A stretch of DNA of 64,000 nt. It comes from Pseudomonadota bacterium. GTDB lineage: Bacteria > Desulfobacterota > Desulfovibrionia > Desulfovibrionales > Desulfovibrionaceae. A program made the position numbers and the translations under genes. Numbering within the stretch: position 1 is the stretch's first letter; each line of letters opens with the position of its first letter. The notes beneath the pieces were generated by a model. The model was not told the DNA's origin. It saw only the letters and a program-made list of their open reading frames with translations, and made no database searches. Shown here in pieces: positions 7,981 through 16,927 of this stretch. Location: assembly GCA_023460395.1 (NCBI GenBank), contig JAEWQB010000014.1, forward strand, positions 1-64,000. The letters run 5' to 3'.

Positions 7981-8880
7981 ATGACCAAGCATTTCACACG
8001 CATCAGGGATCTTGGCTGTGAAAGCGCGCACACGTTGCTGGCGCGTGCCAAGGAAATGAAAGATACGGACTTCCGCAGCGACCTTATGAAAGGAAAGTCC
8101 GCTATTCTGATATTCGAGAAAGCCTCCACCCGAACTCGCGTTTCCTTTGAAACGGCACTATTTCATCTGGGTGCGAAAACGGTATTCATGACGCCTGCTG
8201 AAAGCCAGCTTGGTCGCAGTGAGCCGCTTAAAGATACTGCACGAGTGCTGTCCCGCTACAATGACTGCATGGTGGTGCGTACGTTTGGGCAGGAAAAGAT
8301 TGACGAGCTGGTTCGTTATGGGTCCATTCCCGTGGTAAACGCACTGACGGACCAGGGGCATCCCTGCCAAGTGATGAGTGATGTGCTCACCATGTATGAG
8401 CGCACCCCTGACCTGTCGTCGGTACGTGTTTGCTGGATAGGCGATGGAAACAACATGGCGAATTCGTGGATAGAAGCCGCCATGTATTTCCCCTTTGAGC
8501 TATTCATGGCTTTTCCCGAAGGATACGACCCGGACAGGGAATTGCTTGCCCTTGCTCTTCAGGCAGGCGCGAAGATATTCTGCACCCGCGACCCCAAACA
8601 AGCCATTGAAGGCGCGCACTACGTTAATACCGACGTGTGGGCTTCCATGGGACAAGAAGCGGAGCAGGCCCGGCGGGAAAAGGCGTTCGCAGGGTATCTG
8701 GTGGACGAAAAGCTCATGAGCCTTGCGGCACCCGACGCAAAATTTATGCACTGCCTGCCCGCGCACCGTGGGGAGGAAGTGAGTGAAGCGGTTTTTGAAG
8801 GCCCCGCCTCTATCGTTTTCGATCAGGCGGAAAACCGTCTGCATATGCAGAAGGCCATTTTGGAGTGGATTTTCTCTTAG
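7981..8880 (+). CDS. argF: Ornithine carbamoyltransferase
   Basis: The enzyme makes citrulline from ornithine and carbamoyl phosphate in arginine synthesis. All signature motifs are present: the carbamoyl-phosphate loop STRTR, the DQGHPCQ ornithine-side motif and the C-terminal HCLPAHRGEEV with the catalytic Cys. The length of 299 residues fits the family. The ATG at 7981 has an AGAGG site eight bases upstream; an in-frame ATG at 7948 is less likely. argG and argH follow on the same strand, so the last three steps of arginine synthesis are clustered. Confidence 0.95.
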   Translation: MTKHFTRIRDLGCESAHTLLARAKEMKDTDFRSDLMKGKSAILIFEKASTRTRVSFETALFHLGAKTVFMTPAESQLGRSEPLKDTARVLSRYNDCMVVRTFGQEKIDELVRYGSIPVVNALTDQGHPCQVMSDVLTMYERTPDLSSVRVCWIGDGNNMANSWIEAAMYFPFELFMAFPEGYDPDRELLALALQAGAKIFCTRDPKQAIEGAHYVNTDVWASMGQEAEQARREKAFAGYLVDEKLMSLAAPDAKFMHCLPAHRGEEVSEAVFEGPASIVFDQAENRLHMQKAILEWIFS

Positions 8881-8983
8881 CGCGGCAGAACAGATATAGC
8901 TGACCGGTCTATGCGGGAGAGAGTGCGGGAAAGGGCGCGGGGCAATGGTCCCGGAAACATGCTGGCGAATTCAAGGAACGATA

Positions 8984-10180
8984 ATGAGCAAGGATATACG
9001 GAAAGTAGTGCTCGCCTACTCCGGCGGGCTTGATACCTCGGTGATTCTGAAGTGGATTGCCCAGACATACAATTGCGAAGTGGTCACGCTGACGGCGGAT
9101 CTGGGGCAGGAAGAAGATTTGGACGGCGTGGACGCCAAGGCGCTTGCCACTGGTGCTACCCGCGCCTACGTGGAAGATTTGCGTGAAGAGTTTGCCCGCG
9201 ACTTCATTTTTCCCATGATGCGTGCCAACGCGGTGTATGAAGGCCGCTATCTGTTAGGCACCTCCATTGCTCGTCCGCTCATTACCAAACGTCTGGTTGA
9301 GATCGCACATCAGGAAGGCGCACAGGCTGTGGCACACGGTGCTACCGGTAAGGGGAATGATCAGGTTCGTTTTGAACTGGCTTCCATGGCGCTGGACCCG
9401 TCGCTGAAAGTGATCGCCCCGTGGCGCGAGTGGACCTTCCGTTCCCGCACAGACCTGAACCGGTTCGCGGAAGAAAACGGAATTCCATTGCCCGTGGCTG
9501 CTGCACGCAAGCAGTACAGCATGGACCGCAATATGCTGCATTGCTCGTTTGAGGGCGGCGAACTGGAAGACCCGTGGAGCGAACCTCTTGAAGGATCGTA
9601 CATCATGGCTGTGCCGGTGGAGCAGGCCCCTGATACGCCGGAATATATTGAACTTGAGTACCTGAATGGCGACCCGGTCGCGCTGAACGGCGAACGTCTC
9701 AGCCCGGCGGCAATGCTGAAGGCGCTGAACGTGTTGGGCGGTAAGCACGGCATCGGACGGCTGGACATGGTGGAAAACCGGTTCGTGGGCATTAAGTCGC
9801 GTGGCGTGTACGAAACGCCCGGCGGTACTATCATACACGTGGCACACCGCGATTTGGAAGGTATTTGCCTTGATCGCGAGACGATGCACCTGCGCGATTC
9901 CCTCATCCCCCGTTACGCGGAAGCTGTGTACAACGGGTTCTGGTTCGCACCGGAACGGGAATCGCTTCAGAAATTCATTGATGACACCCAGAAGAACGTG
10001 TCCGGCACCGTGCGCGTGAAGCTCTATAAGGGGCAGGCTGTTCCCGTGGGCCGCAAGTCGCCTCATTCGCTGTATCGTATGGACCTCGCAACCTTTGAGG
10101 AAGACGAGGTATATAATCAGGCTGACGCGGCGGGCTTTATCCGTTTGCAGGGCCTCCGTTTGCTCGGCTACAAAAAGTAA
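8984..10180 (+). CDS. argG: Argininosuccinate synthase
   Basis: This 398-residue cytoplasmic enzyme joins citrulline and aspartate using ATP. The N-terminal PP-loop motif AYSGGLDTS is at residues 10-18, and the ATGKGNDQVRFE motif lies in the synthase domain. The ATG at 8984 has an AAGGAAC site. It lies 103 bases after argF. A perfect 16-base-pair hairpin and then a terminator-like hairpin follow before argH, so argH may be partly uncoupled from it. Confidence 0.96.
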   Translation: MSKDIRKVVLAYSGGLDTSVILKWIAQTYNCEVVTLTADLGQEEDLDGVDAKALATGATRAYVEDLREEFARDFIFPMMRANAVYEGRYLLGTSIARPLITKRLVEIAHQEGAQAVAHGATGKGNDQVRFELASMALDPSLKVIAPWREWTFRSRTDLNRFAEENGIPLPVAAARKQYSMDRNMLHCSFEGGELEDPWSEPLEGSYIMAVPVEQAPDTPEYIELEYLNGDPVALNGERLSPAAMLKALNVLGGKHGIGRLDMVENRFVGIKSRGVYETPGGTIIHVAHRDLEGICLDRETMHLRDSLIPRYAEAVYNGFWFAPERESLQKFIDDTQKNVSGTVRVKLYKGQAVPVGRKSPHSLYRMDLATFEEDEVYNQADAAGFIRLQGLRLLGYKK

Positions 10181-10190
10181 ATGTTTTTAC

Positions 10191-10226
10191 CCCATTCCTG
10201 TGCGGGCACGCCCGCACAGGAATGGG
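10191..10226. other. Perfect 36-base palindrome after argG
   Basis: CCCATTCCTGTGCGGG (10191-10206) and its exact complement (10211-10226) enclose a CACG loop. There is no T run on either side, so it is a poor rho-independent terminator. It could act as an mRNA processing or stability element, or as a protein-binding site. Confidence 0.6.
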
Positions 10227-10304
10227 AACAGGCTTTGTGCGGGTGCGGGGCGTTCCCCGTTTATGGATACAAGCCTCCCCGCAGAGAGTTCTTTTTCTTT
10301 TTTG

Positions 10305-10335
10305 AGGCGCTGTCACCACGGTGAAAGCGCCTTTT
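10305..10335 (+). terminator. Terminator-like hairpin between argG and argH
   Basis: AGGCGCT and AGCGCCT arms with an inner CACC/GGTG pairing are followed by TTTT. The short T run suggests partial termination, which would lower argH expression relative to argG unless argH has its own promoter. Confidence 0.55.
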
Positions 10336-10396
10336 CAGCCAGTGCGACAGGCGAAGGGAACTGCCGGAGCCATTTGGGAGTCAACGAGGAGTCAAC

Positions 10397-11776
10397 ATGG
10401 CAGAGAAGAAAATGTGGGGCGGTCGTTTTCGCCAGAAGACGGCGGCGCAAGTTGAGGAATATACCCAGTCAGTTTCCTATGACCGACTGATGTACCGGCA
10501 GGACATTGCCGGCTCCAAGGCGCACGCGCGCATGCTCGCCCGGCAGGGTGTGCTTTCCTCGGCGGATGCGACCGCCATTGTGGACGGCCTGACACGCATT
10601 CAGGAAGACATTGAATCCGGTGCATTCCAGTGGCGTACAGAACTGGAAGACGTGCACATGAATATTGAAAACCGTCTTTCGGAACTAGTGGGTGACGCAG
10701 GCAAGCGGCTGCACACCGGGCGGTCACGAAATGATCAGGTGGCGCTGGATTTTCGTCTTTATGTGTCGGATGCGCTACGCGAGTGGCGCGAATTGGCTCG
10801 CGGAGTGGTGGGAGAACTGGTCCGGCAGGCGCAGCAGCACGTGGATACGCTGCTGCCCGGCTGCACCCATATGCAACCCGCCCAACCTGTTTCGCTGGGA
10901 CATCATCTGCTGGCCTATGCGTGGATGCTCCACCGCGATGTTTCCCGTATGGAAGACTGCGACAGGCGCGCGCGAGTGTGCCCGCTTGGCGCTTCCGCGC
11001 TGGCGGGTACCACGTATCCGCTGGACCCCGCATCCGTAGCGGAAGAACTGGGCATGTATGGCACCTTTCGGAACTCTATGGATGCCGTGTCCGACAGGGA
11101 TTTTGTCATGGAATCGCTGTTCTGCGCTTCGCTGGTTATGGCGCATCTCTCGCGTCTGTGCGAAGAACTTATCCTCTGGGCCAACCCTAATTTCGGCTAC
11201 ATCTTTTTGCCGGACGCCTACGCTACTGGCTCCAGCATCATGCCGCAGAAAAAGAACCCGGATGTGGCGGAGATCATGCGTGGCAAGGTGGGCCGGGTGT
11301 ACGGCGCACTCATGACTCTGCTTACCACCGTGAAAGGGCTGCCCATGACATACAACCGCGACCTGCAGGAAGACAAAGAGCCGTTCATGGATGCGGACAA
11401 GACGGTTTCCACCTCGCTTGCGCTTATGGCGGGCATGCTTTCGGAACTGCGTTTCAACACCACGCGTATGGCGGCGGCTTTGCGGTCCGGCTTCCTGAAC
11501 GCCACGGAACTGGCGGACTATCTGGTGGGGAAAGGTATTCCCTTCCGGGAAGCGCACCACATTACCGGGGCGGCAGTTGCACTGGCGGAAGACGGTGGCA
11601 AGACGCTGGAAGAACTGACGCTGGCGGAGTTCCAGAGCCTGTCGTCCTCCATAGGCGACGACGTGTATGCTGTGCTGGCGCACGAAGCCGCAGTGGCGAG
11701 ACGCAACATGCCCGGTGGAACCGGCCCGGATTCTGTCCGTGCCCAGTTGGCGGAACTGACTGACTGGCTGCGGTAG
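10397..11776 (+). CDS. argH: Argininosuccinate lyase
   Basis: The enzyme splits argininosuccinate into arginine and fumarate, the last step of arginine synthesis. The fumarase/aspartase superfamily signature GSSIMPQKKNPD is present around residue 280 and carries the catalytic Ser loop. The N-terminal KMWGGRF motif and the S-x-x-x-D region are also intact. The length is 459 residues, as is normal. An AGGAG site precedes the ATG at 10397. Confidence 0.96.
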   Translation: MAEKKMWGGRFRQKTAAQVEEYTQSVSYDRLMYRQDIAGSKAHARMLARQGVLSSADATAIVDGLTRIQEDIESGAFQWRTELEDVHMNIENRLSELVGDAGKRLHTGRSRNDQVALDFRLYVSDALREWRELARGVVGELVRQAQQHVDTLLPGCTHMQPAQPVSLGHHLLAYAWMLHRDVSRMEDCDRRARVCPLGASALAGTTYPLDPASVAEELGMYGTFRNSMDAVSDRDFVMESLFCASLVMAHLSRLCEELILWANPNFGYIFLPDAYATGSSIMPQKKNPDVAEIMRGKVGRVYGALMTLLTTVKGLPMTYNRDLQEDKEPFMDADKTVSTSLALMAGMLSELRFNTTRMAAALRSGFLNATELADYLVGKGIPFREAHHITGAAVALAEDGGKTLEELTLAEFQSLSSSIGDDVYAVLAHEAAVARRNMPGGTGPDSVRAQLAELTDWLR

Positions 11777-11800
11777 ATCGGGATTTTTTGGGTACGCACG

Positions 11801-11845
11801 AACGCGGGGCGCGGAGGCAATTCCGCACCCCGCGTTGTCTGTTTT
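11801..11845 (+). terminator. Probable terminator after argH
   Basis: A 15-base-pair GC-rich stem with one mismatch (AACGCGGGG and CCCCGCGTT ends) is followed by a modest T-rich tail. It lies 25 bases after the argH stop. Confidence 0.55.
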
Positions 11846-11985
11846 GCTGTGGCGCGCGCTGGGTTTTAATGAGCACGGACAACCTTGGTGTGGTGCGTAA
11901 TGGCTTTTTGTACAGCGGGGTGAACTGCGCAGGGACATTGTAGCAAGCTGAATCAACGCACAGCGATCCTCATCAGACACTGGCA

Positions 11986-12031
11986 GGCAGAATCAGGAAA
12001 AATCGGGCAGAATCAGAATTAGGCAGAATGA
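11986..12031. repeat. Three GGCAGAAT direct repeats between convergent genes
   Basis: GGCAGAATCA at 11986 and 12006 and GGCAGAATGA at 12022 form an imperfect direct repeat between argH and the end of the ABC importer operon. No gene lies in the 273-base gap (11777-12049). Confidence 0.5.
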
Positions 12032-12049
12032 GGCAAGCGCAGGGCAAGG

Positions 12050-12811
12050 TTAACCCGCAGGCAGGGCATTTTGCAGCATGGTTTCCCCCAGTTGCCGCCG
12101 TAGCTGCTGGCGTAGTGGAGCCAGCGCGGGGTCTTCCGGGTCCCTGGGACGCGGAAGCGGAATAGACAGGGAGTGGGTAATGCCAGCTCCGGTTTCCAGC
12201 AAAAGAACCGTATCCGCCAGCAGACACGCCTCCGCCACGTCATGGGTGACCATAAGCACGGTGACCCCTGTATCCCGCTGGAGCCGGACAAGAAGTGATT
12301 GCATCCGTGCACGGGTTATGGCGTCCAGCGCGGCGAAAGGTTCGTCGAGCAGGAGCAGGTTTGGGCGCAGCACGAGCGCACGGGCCAATGCCACGCGTTG
12401 TCGCATGCCCCCGGATACCGCAGACGGAAGCGCGGAACCCCGGTCCGCCAGCCCCACGCGGCACAGCATGTCGTTCACCTGCTCCCGGCACGCGGCTGCG
12501 GGCACGCCGGTTGTTTTCAGCCCTAACGCCACGTTTTCCTCCACAGAGAGCCATGGGAACAGTGCGTCATCCTGAAAGACCATGACCCTATCGGGTCCGG
12601 GAGTGGTACAGGGAACCCCCGCGAGGCGGATAGCCCCTGAATCCGGGGAAGAAAAGCCTGCTAGCAGATGCAGCAAGGTGCTTTTACCGCAACCGCTTGC
12701 CCCGATAAGCGCGGTGATGCTCCCCTTGGAGAGGGAAAGGGAAATGCCGGGCAGCACACAGTGGTCCCCGTACCATTTGCAGACATTCCGGCAGGTAAGG
12801 AATGCGGTCAT
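12050..12811 (-). CDS. ABC importer ATPase (SsuB/TauB-like)
   Basis: The 253-residue ATPase has Walker A GASGCGKST, signature SGGMRQRVALARAL and Walker B LLLLDEPFAALD followed by the switch His in VTHDVAEA. It energises the importer encoded by the two genes upstream. Its ATG overlaps the permease stop by four bases (ATGA), which implies translational coupling. The family (SsuB, TauB, ThiZ type) covers sulfonates, nitrate, and thiamine pyrimidines, so the ligand cannot be named from the ATPase. Confidence 0.88.
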   Translation of the reverse strand: MTAFLTCRNVCKWYGDHCVLPGISLSLSKGSITALIGASGCGKSTLLHLLAGFSSPDSGAIRLAGVPCTTPGPDRVMVFQDDALFPWLSVEENVALGLKTTGVPAAACREQVNDMLCRVGLADRGSALPSAVSGGMRQRVALARALVLRPNLLLLDEPFAALDAITRARMQSLLVRLQRDTGVTVLMVTHDVAEACLLADTVLLLETGAGITHSLSIPLPRPRDPEDPALAPLRQQLRRQLGETMLQNALPAG

Positions 12812-13584
12812 CGGGTAGTCCCCGGCAGGAGATCTAAAAAACGGGTCAGTACGGCGTCACATAGGAAGCCGAGAAGGGCAATAAGCAGAATACCACTAAG
12901 AAGAATGTCCACCCGCCCATTCATCCGGGCATCCATGATAAGCGCTCCCAGTCCGTCTGCCACGCCGGTTAGTTCACCCAGCACAAGGTACGCGAAGCTC
13001 ATGCCAAGCGCCACACGGAGTCCCGCGCAAAGCTGTGGCATGGACCACGGGAGTACCACCTGCGTGAATATTTTTTTGCGGGAAAGCCCGAGCATCTGCC
13101 CTGCCTGTAGCAGACGGGGCGGTGTGGAGGCCGCCGCCGCTGCCGCGCTGAAATAGACAGGGAAAAATCCCGCCAACGCTATGAGGAAAATAGTGGTGAG
13201 CATGCCCACTCCAAGCCAGATGAGAGCCAGTGGCAACCAACTTATCCCCGGTACGGCCTTGATGCCGTTAATGGTGGGGCCAAGCAGCCGGGCAATGGTG
13301 GCATTTCTTCCCGACCACATGCCAAGAATGATTCCGGGAATACTTGCCAGCGCATAGCCACAGGCCACCCGGCTCAGGCTTGCTGTGGCATCACCGAAAA
13401 AACGTCCCGCGTATGGGTCGGAACCCCACCCCGTAACATATATCCATATGGTGCGGGCCACCTGTGCGGGGGGCGGAAGCAACCATGCCGGGGCATATTC
13501 TCCTGCGGAAATGCCCCACCATATTCCCAGCAGTGAGCAGGGAAGGTACCACGGCAGCATGGCGCGAAGGAGTCTCCTACTCAT
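12808..13584 (-). CDS. ABC importer permease (SsuC/TauC-like)
   Basis: The protein is about 258 residues from the likely ATG at 13584 and has six predicted membrane segments. The EAA loop region that contacts the ATPase lies around residues 150-175. Its start overlaps the end of the substrate-binding gene by eight bases. It forms the inner-membrane channel of the four-gene radical SAM/importer operon. Confidence 0.85.
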   Translation of the reverse strand: MSRRLLRAMLPWYLPCSLLGIWWGISAGEYAPAWLLPPPAQVARTIWIYVTGWGSDPYAGRFFGDATASLSRVACGYALASIPGIILGMWSGRNATIARLLGPTINGIKAVPGISWLPLALIWLGVGMLTTIFLIALAGFFPVYFSAAAAAASTPPRLLQAGQMLGLSRKKIFTQVVLPWSMPQLCAGLRVALGMSFAYLVLGELTGVADGLGALIMDARMNGRVDILLSGILLIALLGFLCDAVLTRFLDLLPGTTR

Positions 13585-14686
13585 GCAATGTTCTTTTCCC
13601 CGCGCGTAAGGCGTCCACAAAGGTCCGGTCCACCAGCGTGGCGTAGTCTGGTTCCTTCTGAATGATACCCAGTTCCTTCATTCGTTTCCCAAGCGCCGCC
13701 ACCTGCTGCACAAAGGCGTCGTCCATGTCCCACGCCAATTCCATATTCGGCGCGGCTGCTTTCAGCACCGCTTTATCTACGCCGAATAACGAAGCGGCAG
13801 TGTCTAACCATAGCGAAATATCTGACCGCAAGGCCTCGGTGACAGCTTTATGCGTGGCAACCATGCGCATAGCCTGCTCCGGGTGTTCCGCTATGAAATC
13901 GCTGCGCATGAGCATGCCAGCGTTAATAGTGCCGATGCTGTCACCAAAGTATGGGTATGCCAGTATGCGCCCATATCCCTGCTGGACCGCCTGCGTGGGG
14001 AATGGTTCTCCAGAAAGAAAGGCGTCCACATCATTTTTGGCAAGCGCTGTGCCCATGTCAAAGAAGTCGATACGCATGAGTGATACGTCCCGGTCAGCGT
14101 CAATACCTTCCCTGTGCAGGACTTCACGCAGCAAGATCTCGTGCATTGTGCCGGGTACATAGGCGATACGTTTCCCTTTCAGGTCCGCAGAGGAAAGGAT
14201 GGGACCGTCTTTGCGCACCACCAGCGCGGAACATTTGTTAACCAGCGCGGCTACCAGCCGGACGGGCTCCCCACGCGAGGCGGCCTGAATGGCAAGAGCC
14301 AGCGTGGTGCCCGTCATGTCCAGACTGCCCGCCAGCAGTGCCGCTTTCTGATCTGCCGGATTTGTGAAGGGAAGCACGGTCACTGTCGTGTCCGGCGCGA
14401 AAGGTGCCGCGTAGTGTTGGTACAGGAACGGCTGTATGGTTTGCGCGGTCTTCCATGTGCCTACCCGCCACGCTTCAGCGGCGGTGCTGGTTTGAGCCAA
14501 GCTGAGTGTGAGGCAAAAGATAATCCCGGAGAAGAGCCGGAGCGGAAGAAGAAAAGCGGCGCATCTGCTGTGTTCCACGCAAGAAGGCTTTGCGGTTCGT
14601 GGGATAGCGGAACTGCGGGATAGCGGTATGTTCCGCCGGAGCATGAGCGTGGCTGAGGGGAGCGGAGAAAATAGATGACCGGGCAT
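13577..14686 (-). CDS. ABC importer substrate-binding protein (NMT1/THI5-like)
   Basis: The protein of 369 residues is a periplasmic binding protein of the NMT1/THI5 or SsuA type. A hydrophobic segment at about residues 42-62 ends in an Ala-rich cleavage-like site (TSTAAEAW), so the signal peptide is preceded by an unusually long N-terminus. The ATG at 14686 has a good GAGGAG site. The two-lobe body contains the family's LLAGSLDMTGTT and the GKRIAYVPGTMHE segments. The ligand is unknown; family members bind taurine, sulfonates, nitrate or pyrimidine precursors. Confidence 0.82.
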   Translation of the reverse strand: MPGHLFSPLPSATLMLRRNIPLSRSSAIPRTAKPSCVEHSRCAAFLLPLRLFSGIIFCLTLSLAQTSTAAEAWRVGTWKTAQTIQPFLYQHYAAPFAPDTTVTVLPFTNPADQKAALLAGSLDMTGTTLALAIQAASRGEPVRLVAALVNKCSALVVRKDGPILSSADLKGKRIAYVPGTMHEILLREVLHREGIDADRDVSLMRIDFFDMGTALAKNDVDAFLSGEPFPTQAVQQGYGRILAYPYFGDSIGTINAGMLMRSDFIAEHPEQAMRMVATHKAVTEALRSDISLWLDTAASLFGVDKAVLKAAAPNMELAWDMDDAFVQQVAALGKRMKELGIIQKEPDYATLVDRTFVDALRAGKRTLHE

Positions 14687-14754
14687 GGAGACTCCTCATG
14701 TGCGACCGCGCGTGCGCGGTCGTTTAAAGCCAGAAGCATTCGCGGGGTCAGCCT

Positions 14755-15789
14755 TCAGACGGCGTACCCTGCCTGTTGCAGCATGGTTTGGGCGTCCTCT
14801 ACGGTGAAGGCCCGCCATTCTTCATTACTTTCTTGTTTTGCGCGGGGGATGGCGCCCGTTTCCACAACAAGAACATTGGCCCCCCACGCAAGCGCTTGTG
14901 GTGTGGGGGGATGCACACAGATATCGGGGGTCTGGCTACCGCCCGCCAGTCGGGTAACTGCCGCTATCTGGGCGAGACGCAGGGGATCAAGTTCCTGCTG
15001 CGCCGCGTCGCCGCACGGGGTTCCCCGCACGTTTACGCGAGCCATTACGCCGCACAGGGCGGCGGCATGGCGCAACGCGGTCAGCAGAACATCTGCCAAT
15101 TCTTCATTGCTGTGCTCCGGTCCCACGGGTTCCACGAGATGGGCCAAATCCAGTTCGGAATCGCGCACGGCAGCGAGCGTGGCAAGCCGTTCTTCCACGC
15201 GGAAGCAGGTGGTGGTCCCTTCACCTAGCCTGAGGGAATGATAGACAGTCGTTACACCCGCTGCTTTCATGGCGGCGGTTTCTTCTGGGCCAAACTCCCC
15301 GGTGTTGACTACCACATCATATGTTCCCGGTACGTCGTGACGCAGTTGGCGGACCAGAGCGAGCAGGGAGTCGAGACTATAGAATTCTGTGGTGCGCAAC
15401 GTAACCCATCTGGCCCCTTGCGCTACGAAGCGGCGTGCGGTGCTGACGATTCGCTCTGAGGACCATTCGTATGGCGTGGTGATGATTCCCCATTGTTCCC
15501 CGAACGAGCAGAATTGGCAGTTCATGGAACAGGGGCGGCAGTCCACGCCTATGGCGCTCCAGACGCGACCGACATTTCCCGCCACATGAGAGGCCATTTT
15601 TCGCGCTGTGTGCCCTAACCACGCGGCCTCAGGGGAATGGGGGGAAACAGCGAACAACGCGACAAGTTCCTCTTTTGTCGGATGCGTGCCCCGCAAGGCG
15701 CGATGGGCTATGTTGTCTGCCAGAGCGGCAAAAGAGGGAGAGACGGTGGAGCCGGGGGGAGAATTGGCGGTGGAAAATTCTGTATGCAT
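14755..15789 (-). CDS. Radical SAM enzyme, BioB/HydE-related, unknown substrate
   Basis: The 344-residue protein carries the radical SAM cluster motif CSMNCQFC (CX3CX2C) at about residues 87-94, preceded by an additional Cys pair position (CRPC). A TIM-barrel layout follows, and the C-terminal part (GANVLVVETGAIPR) resembles the end of biotin-synthase-like enzymes. It is the first gene of an operon with a complete ABC importer 68 bases downstream. The natural inference is that the importer brings in the substrate or precursor of the enzyme. Biotin synthase itself is unlikely because the BioB [2Fe-2S] ligand pattern is not evident. Confidence 0.72.
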   Translation of the reverse strand: MHTEFSTANSPPGSTVSPSFAALADNIAHRALRGTHPTKEELVALFAVSPHSPEAAWLGHTARKMASHVAGNVGRVWSAIGVDCRPCSMNCQFCSFGEQWGIITTPYEWSSERIVSTARRFVAQGARWVTLRTTEFYSLDSLLALVRQLRHDVPGTYDVVVNTGEFGPEETAAMKAAGVTTVYHSLRLGEGTTTCFRVEERLATLAAVRDSELDLAHLVEPVGPEHSNEELADVLLTALRHAAALCGVMARVNVRGTPCGDAAQQELDPLRLAQIAAVTRLAGGSQTPDICVHPPTPQALAWGANVLVVETGAIPRAKQESNEEWRAFTVEDAQTMLQQAGYAV

Positions 15790-16169
15790 AATTACACCCG
15801 GTATGGAAAGTAATAGTATAGAGGAAAAGACACCAGCCGATTCATACTGTCAAGGTTGAAAATATAGACTGTAGAAATTCATATTCCGGTTTTGCCATGG
15901 GAGAAGGTGTATATTCCGAAGTATCACGTGATAGAGTTATAAAAATTGCTATAAAACGATTGACACTCTTTGGAAAACTCAGCTACTCGTGCACTGTTTG
16001 GAAAAGCGGATTGCCCCGCTCCCCTGTGAGGAGGGGGATTTCCACCGCGTGTGTTACGGCATCCTTGAAGACACCGTGAAGATGTTTTGAATTGTTTTCA
16101 GAGTTTTCCCTGTTCGGACAGGTTGCACAACACGAACCCTATCATCTTTTTTGTATGGAGTTTTTAGGC
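15790..16169. promoter_or_regulatory. Divergent region: radical SAM operon and RRM gene leader
   Basis: The first ~110 bases hold the AT-rich upstream region of the minus-strand operon, including a TTGACA on the minus strand near 15850 without a convincing -10. For the plus-strand RRM gene, TTGACA at 15960-15965 and TACTCG at 15984-15989 have an 18-base spacer and an AT-rich upstream stretch. This gives a leader of about 170 bases, long for an 87-residue protein and reminiscent of cold-shock type leaders. No other gene is seen. Confidence 0.4.
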
Positions 16170-16433
16170 ATGTCCAAGAACATTTATGTCGGCAATCTGT
16201 CCTGGTCTGCAACTGACGAAGACCTGCGCTCCCTGTTCGCAACCTACGGTAACGTGCTTTCCGCCAAAGTCGTTGAAGATCGGGAAACCGGTCGTTCGCG
16301 CGGTTTTGGTTTTGTGGAAATGGACGCATCCGATGCCGTGCAGGCTATTGAAGCTCTGAACGGACAAAATTTTCAGGGACGCGACCTGCGCGTGAATGAA
16401 GCGCAGCCCCGCGAACGTCGTCCCCGCTACTAA
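16170..16433 (+). CDS. Small RRM RNA-binding protein
   Basis: The 87-residue protein is one RNA recognition motif with an Arg-rich tail. RNP2 is IYVGNL at residues 4-9 and RNP1 is RGFGFVEM around residues 44-51. Such stand-alone RRM proteins in Desulfovibrio, cyanobacteria and relatives are often cold-induced RNA chaperones; the role here is inferred. The ATG at 16170 has a GGAG site. A terminator follows directly, so it is monocistronic. A paralogue lies at 18469. Confidence 0.88.
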   Translation: MSKNIYVGNLSWSATDEDLRSLFATYGNVLSAKVVEDRETGRSRGFGFVEMDASDAVQAIEALNGQNFQGRDLRVNEAQPRERRPRY

Positions 16434-16496
16434 GCGGAATGACCGGGCTGAAACCGCTGTCCTGACTGGCGCAATATTTTTCGACTCGGTTGTCTG

Positions 16497-16529
16497 CCGC
16501 CGGAAGTCTATGACTTCCGGCGGTTTTTT
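16497..16529 (+). terminator. Rho-independent terminator of the first RRM gene
   Basis: CCGCCGGAAGTC and GACTTCCGGCGG form a perfect stem with a TAT loop, followed by TTTTTT. Confidence 0.88.
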
Positions 16530-16820
16530 GTGGGAGATCTTCGTAGCGGGTATAGCAGGATTCGGGGAGCATAGCCACCTCGCGGCGGAGTGAAGAAAGG
16601 AAGGCGTTCTGCGGGAGAAGTTTCGCCTTTTTCATGCGAAGAAACGTTTTCCCTGCGCCAGATTGCGTCAGACTTGCACCCGGATTTGCGTTCAAACTTG
16701 CCGTACAGACGCGCCTAAACTTGCGCACAAGCGCATCCGGCCTTTATCTACGCTTCACACAACCTGCTGTCTTTTATGATTTCAACGCTGCCCCGCAGAT
16801 ATTTCGGACTCCGGGACCAC

Positions 16821-16849
16821 GTAAAAAGCGCCTCGTGAAGAGGCGCTTT
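16821..16849 (-). terminator. Rho-independent terminator of ilvE
   Basis: On the minus strand AAGCGCCTC and GAGGCGCTT enclose a four-base loop and are followed by TTTTT. It lies about 80 bases after the ilvE stop. Confidence 0.82.
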
Positions 16850-16927
16850 GGGGGGGCAGAAGAGATCCCCTTTTTTCAGAGATCGTATTCCCGCAATGCC
16901 TCGCGTAGAAGGCGCGGGAAGCTTTTG

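Noticed and set aside
10191..10226. Palindrome as a rho-independent terminator
   Set aside because: No T run on either strand; kept as an unexplained hairpin.
10775..11980. Antisense frame of 401 codons across argH
   Set aside because: Shadow of argH; composition rich in His/Arg/Gln typical of antisense frames in this genome.
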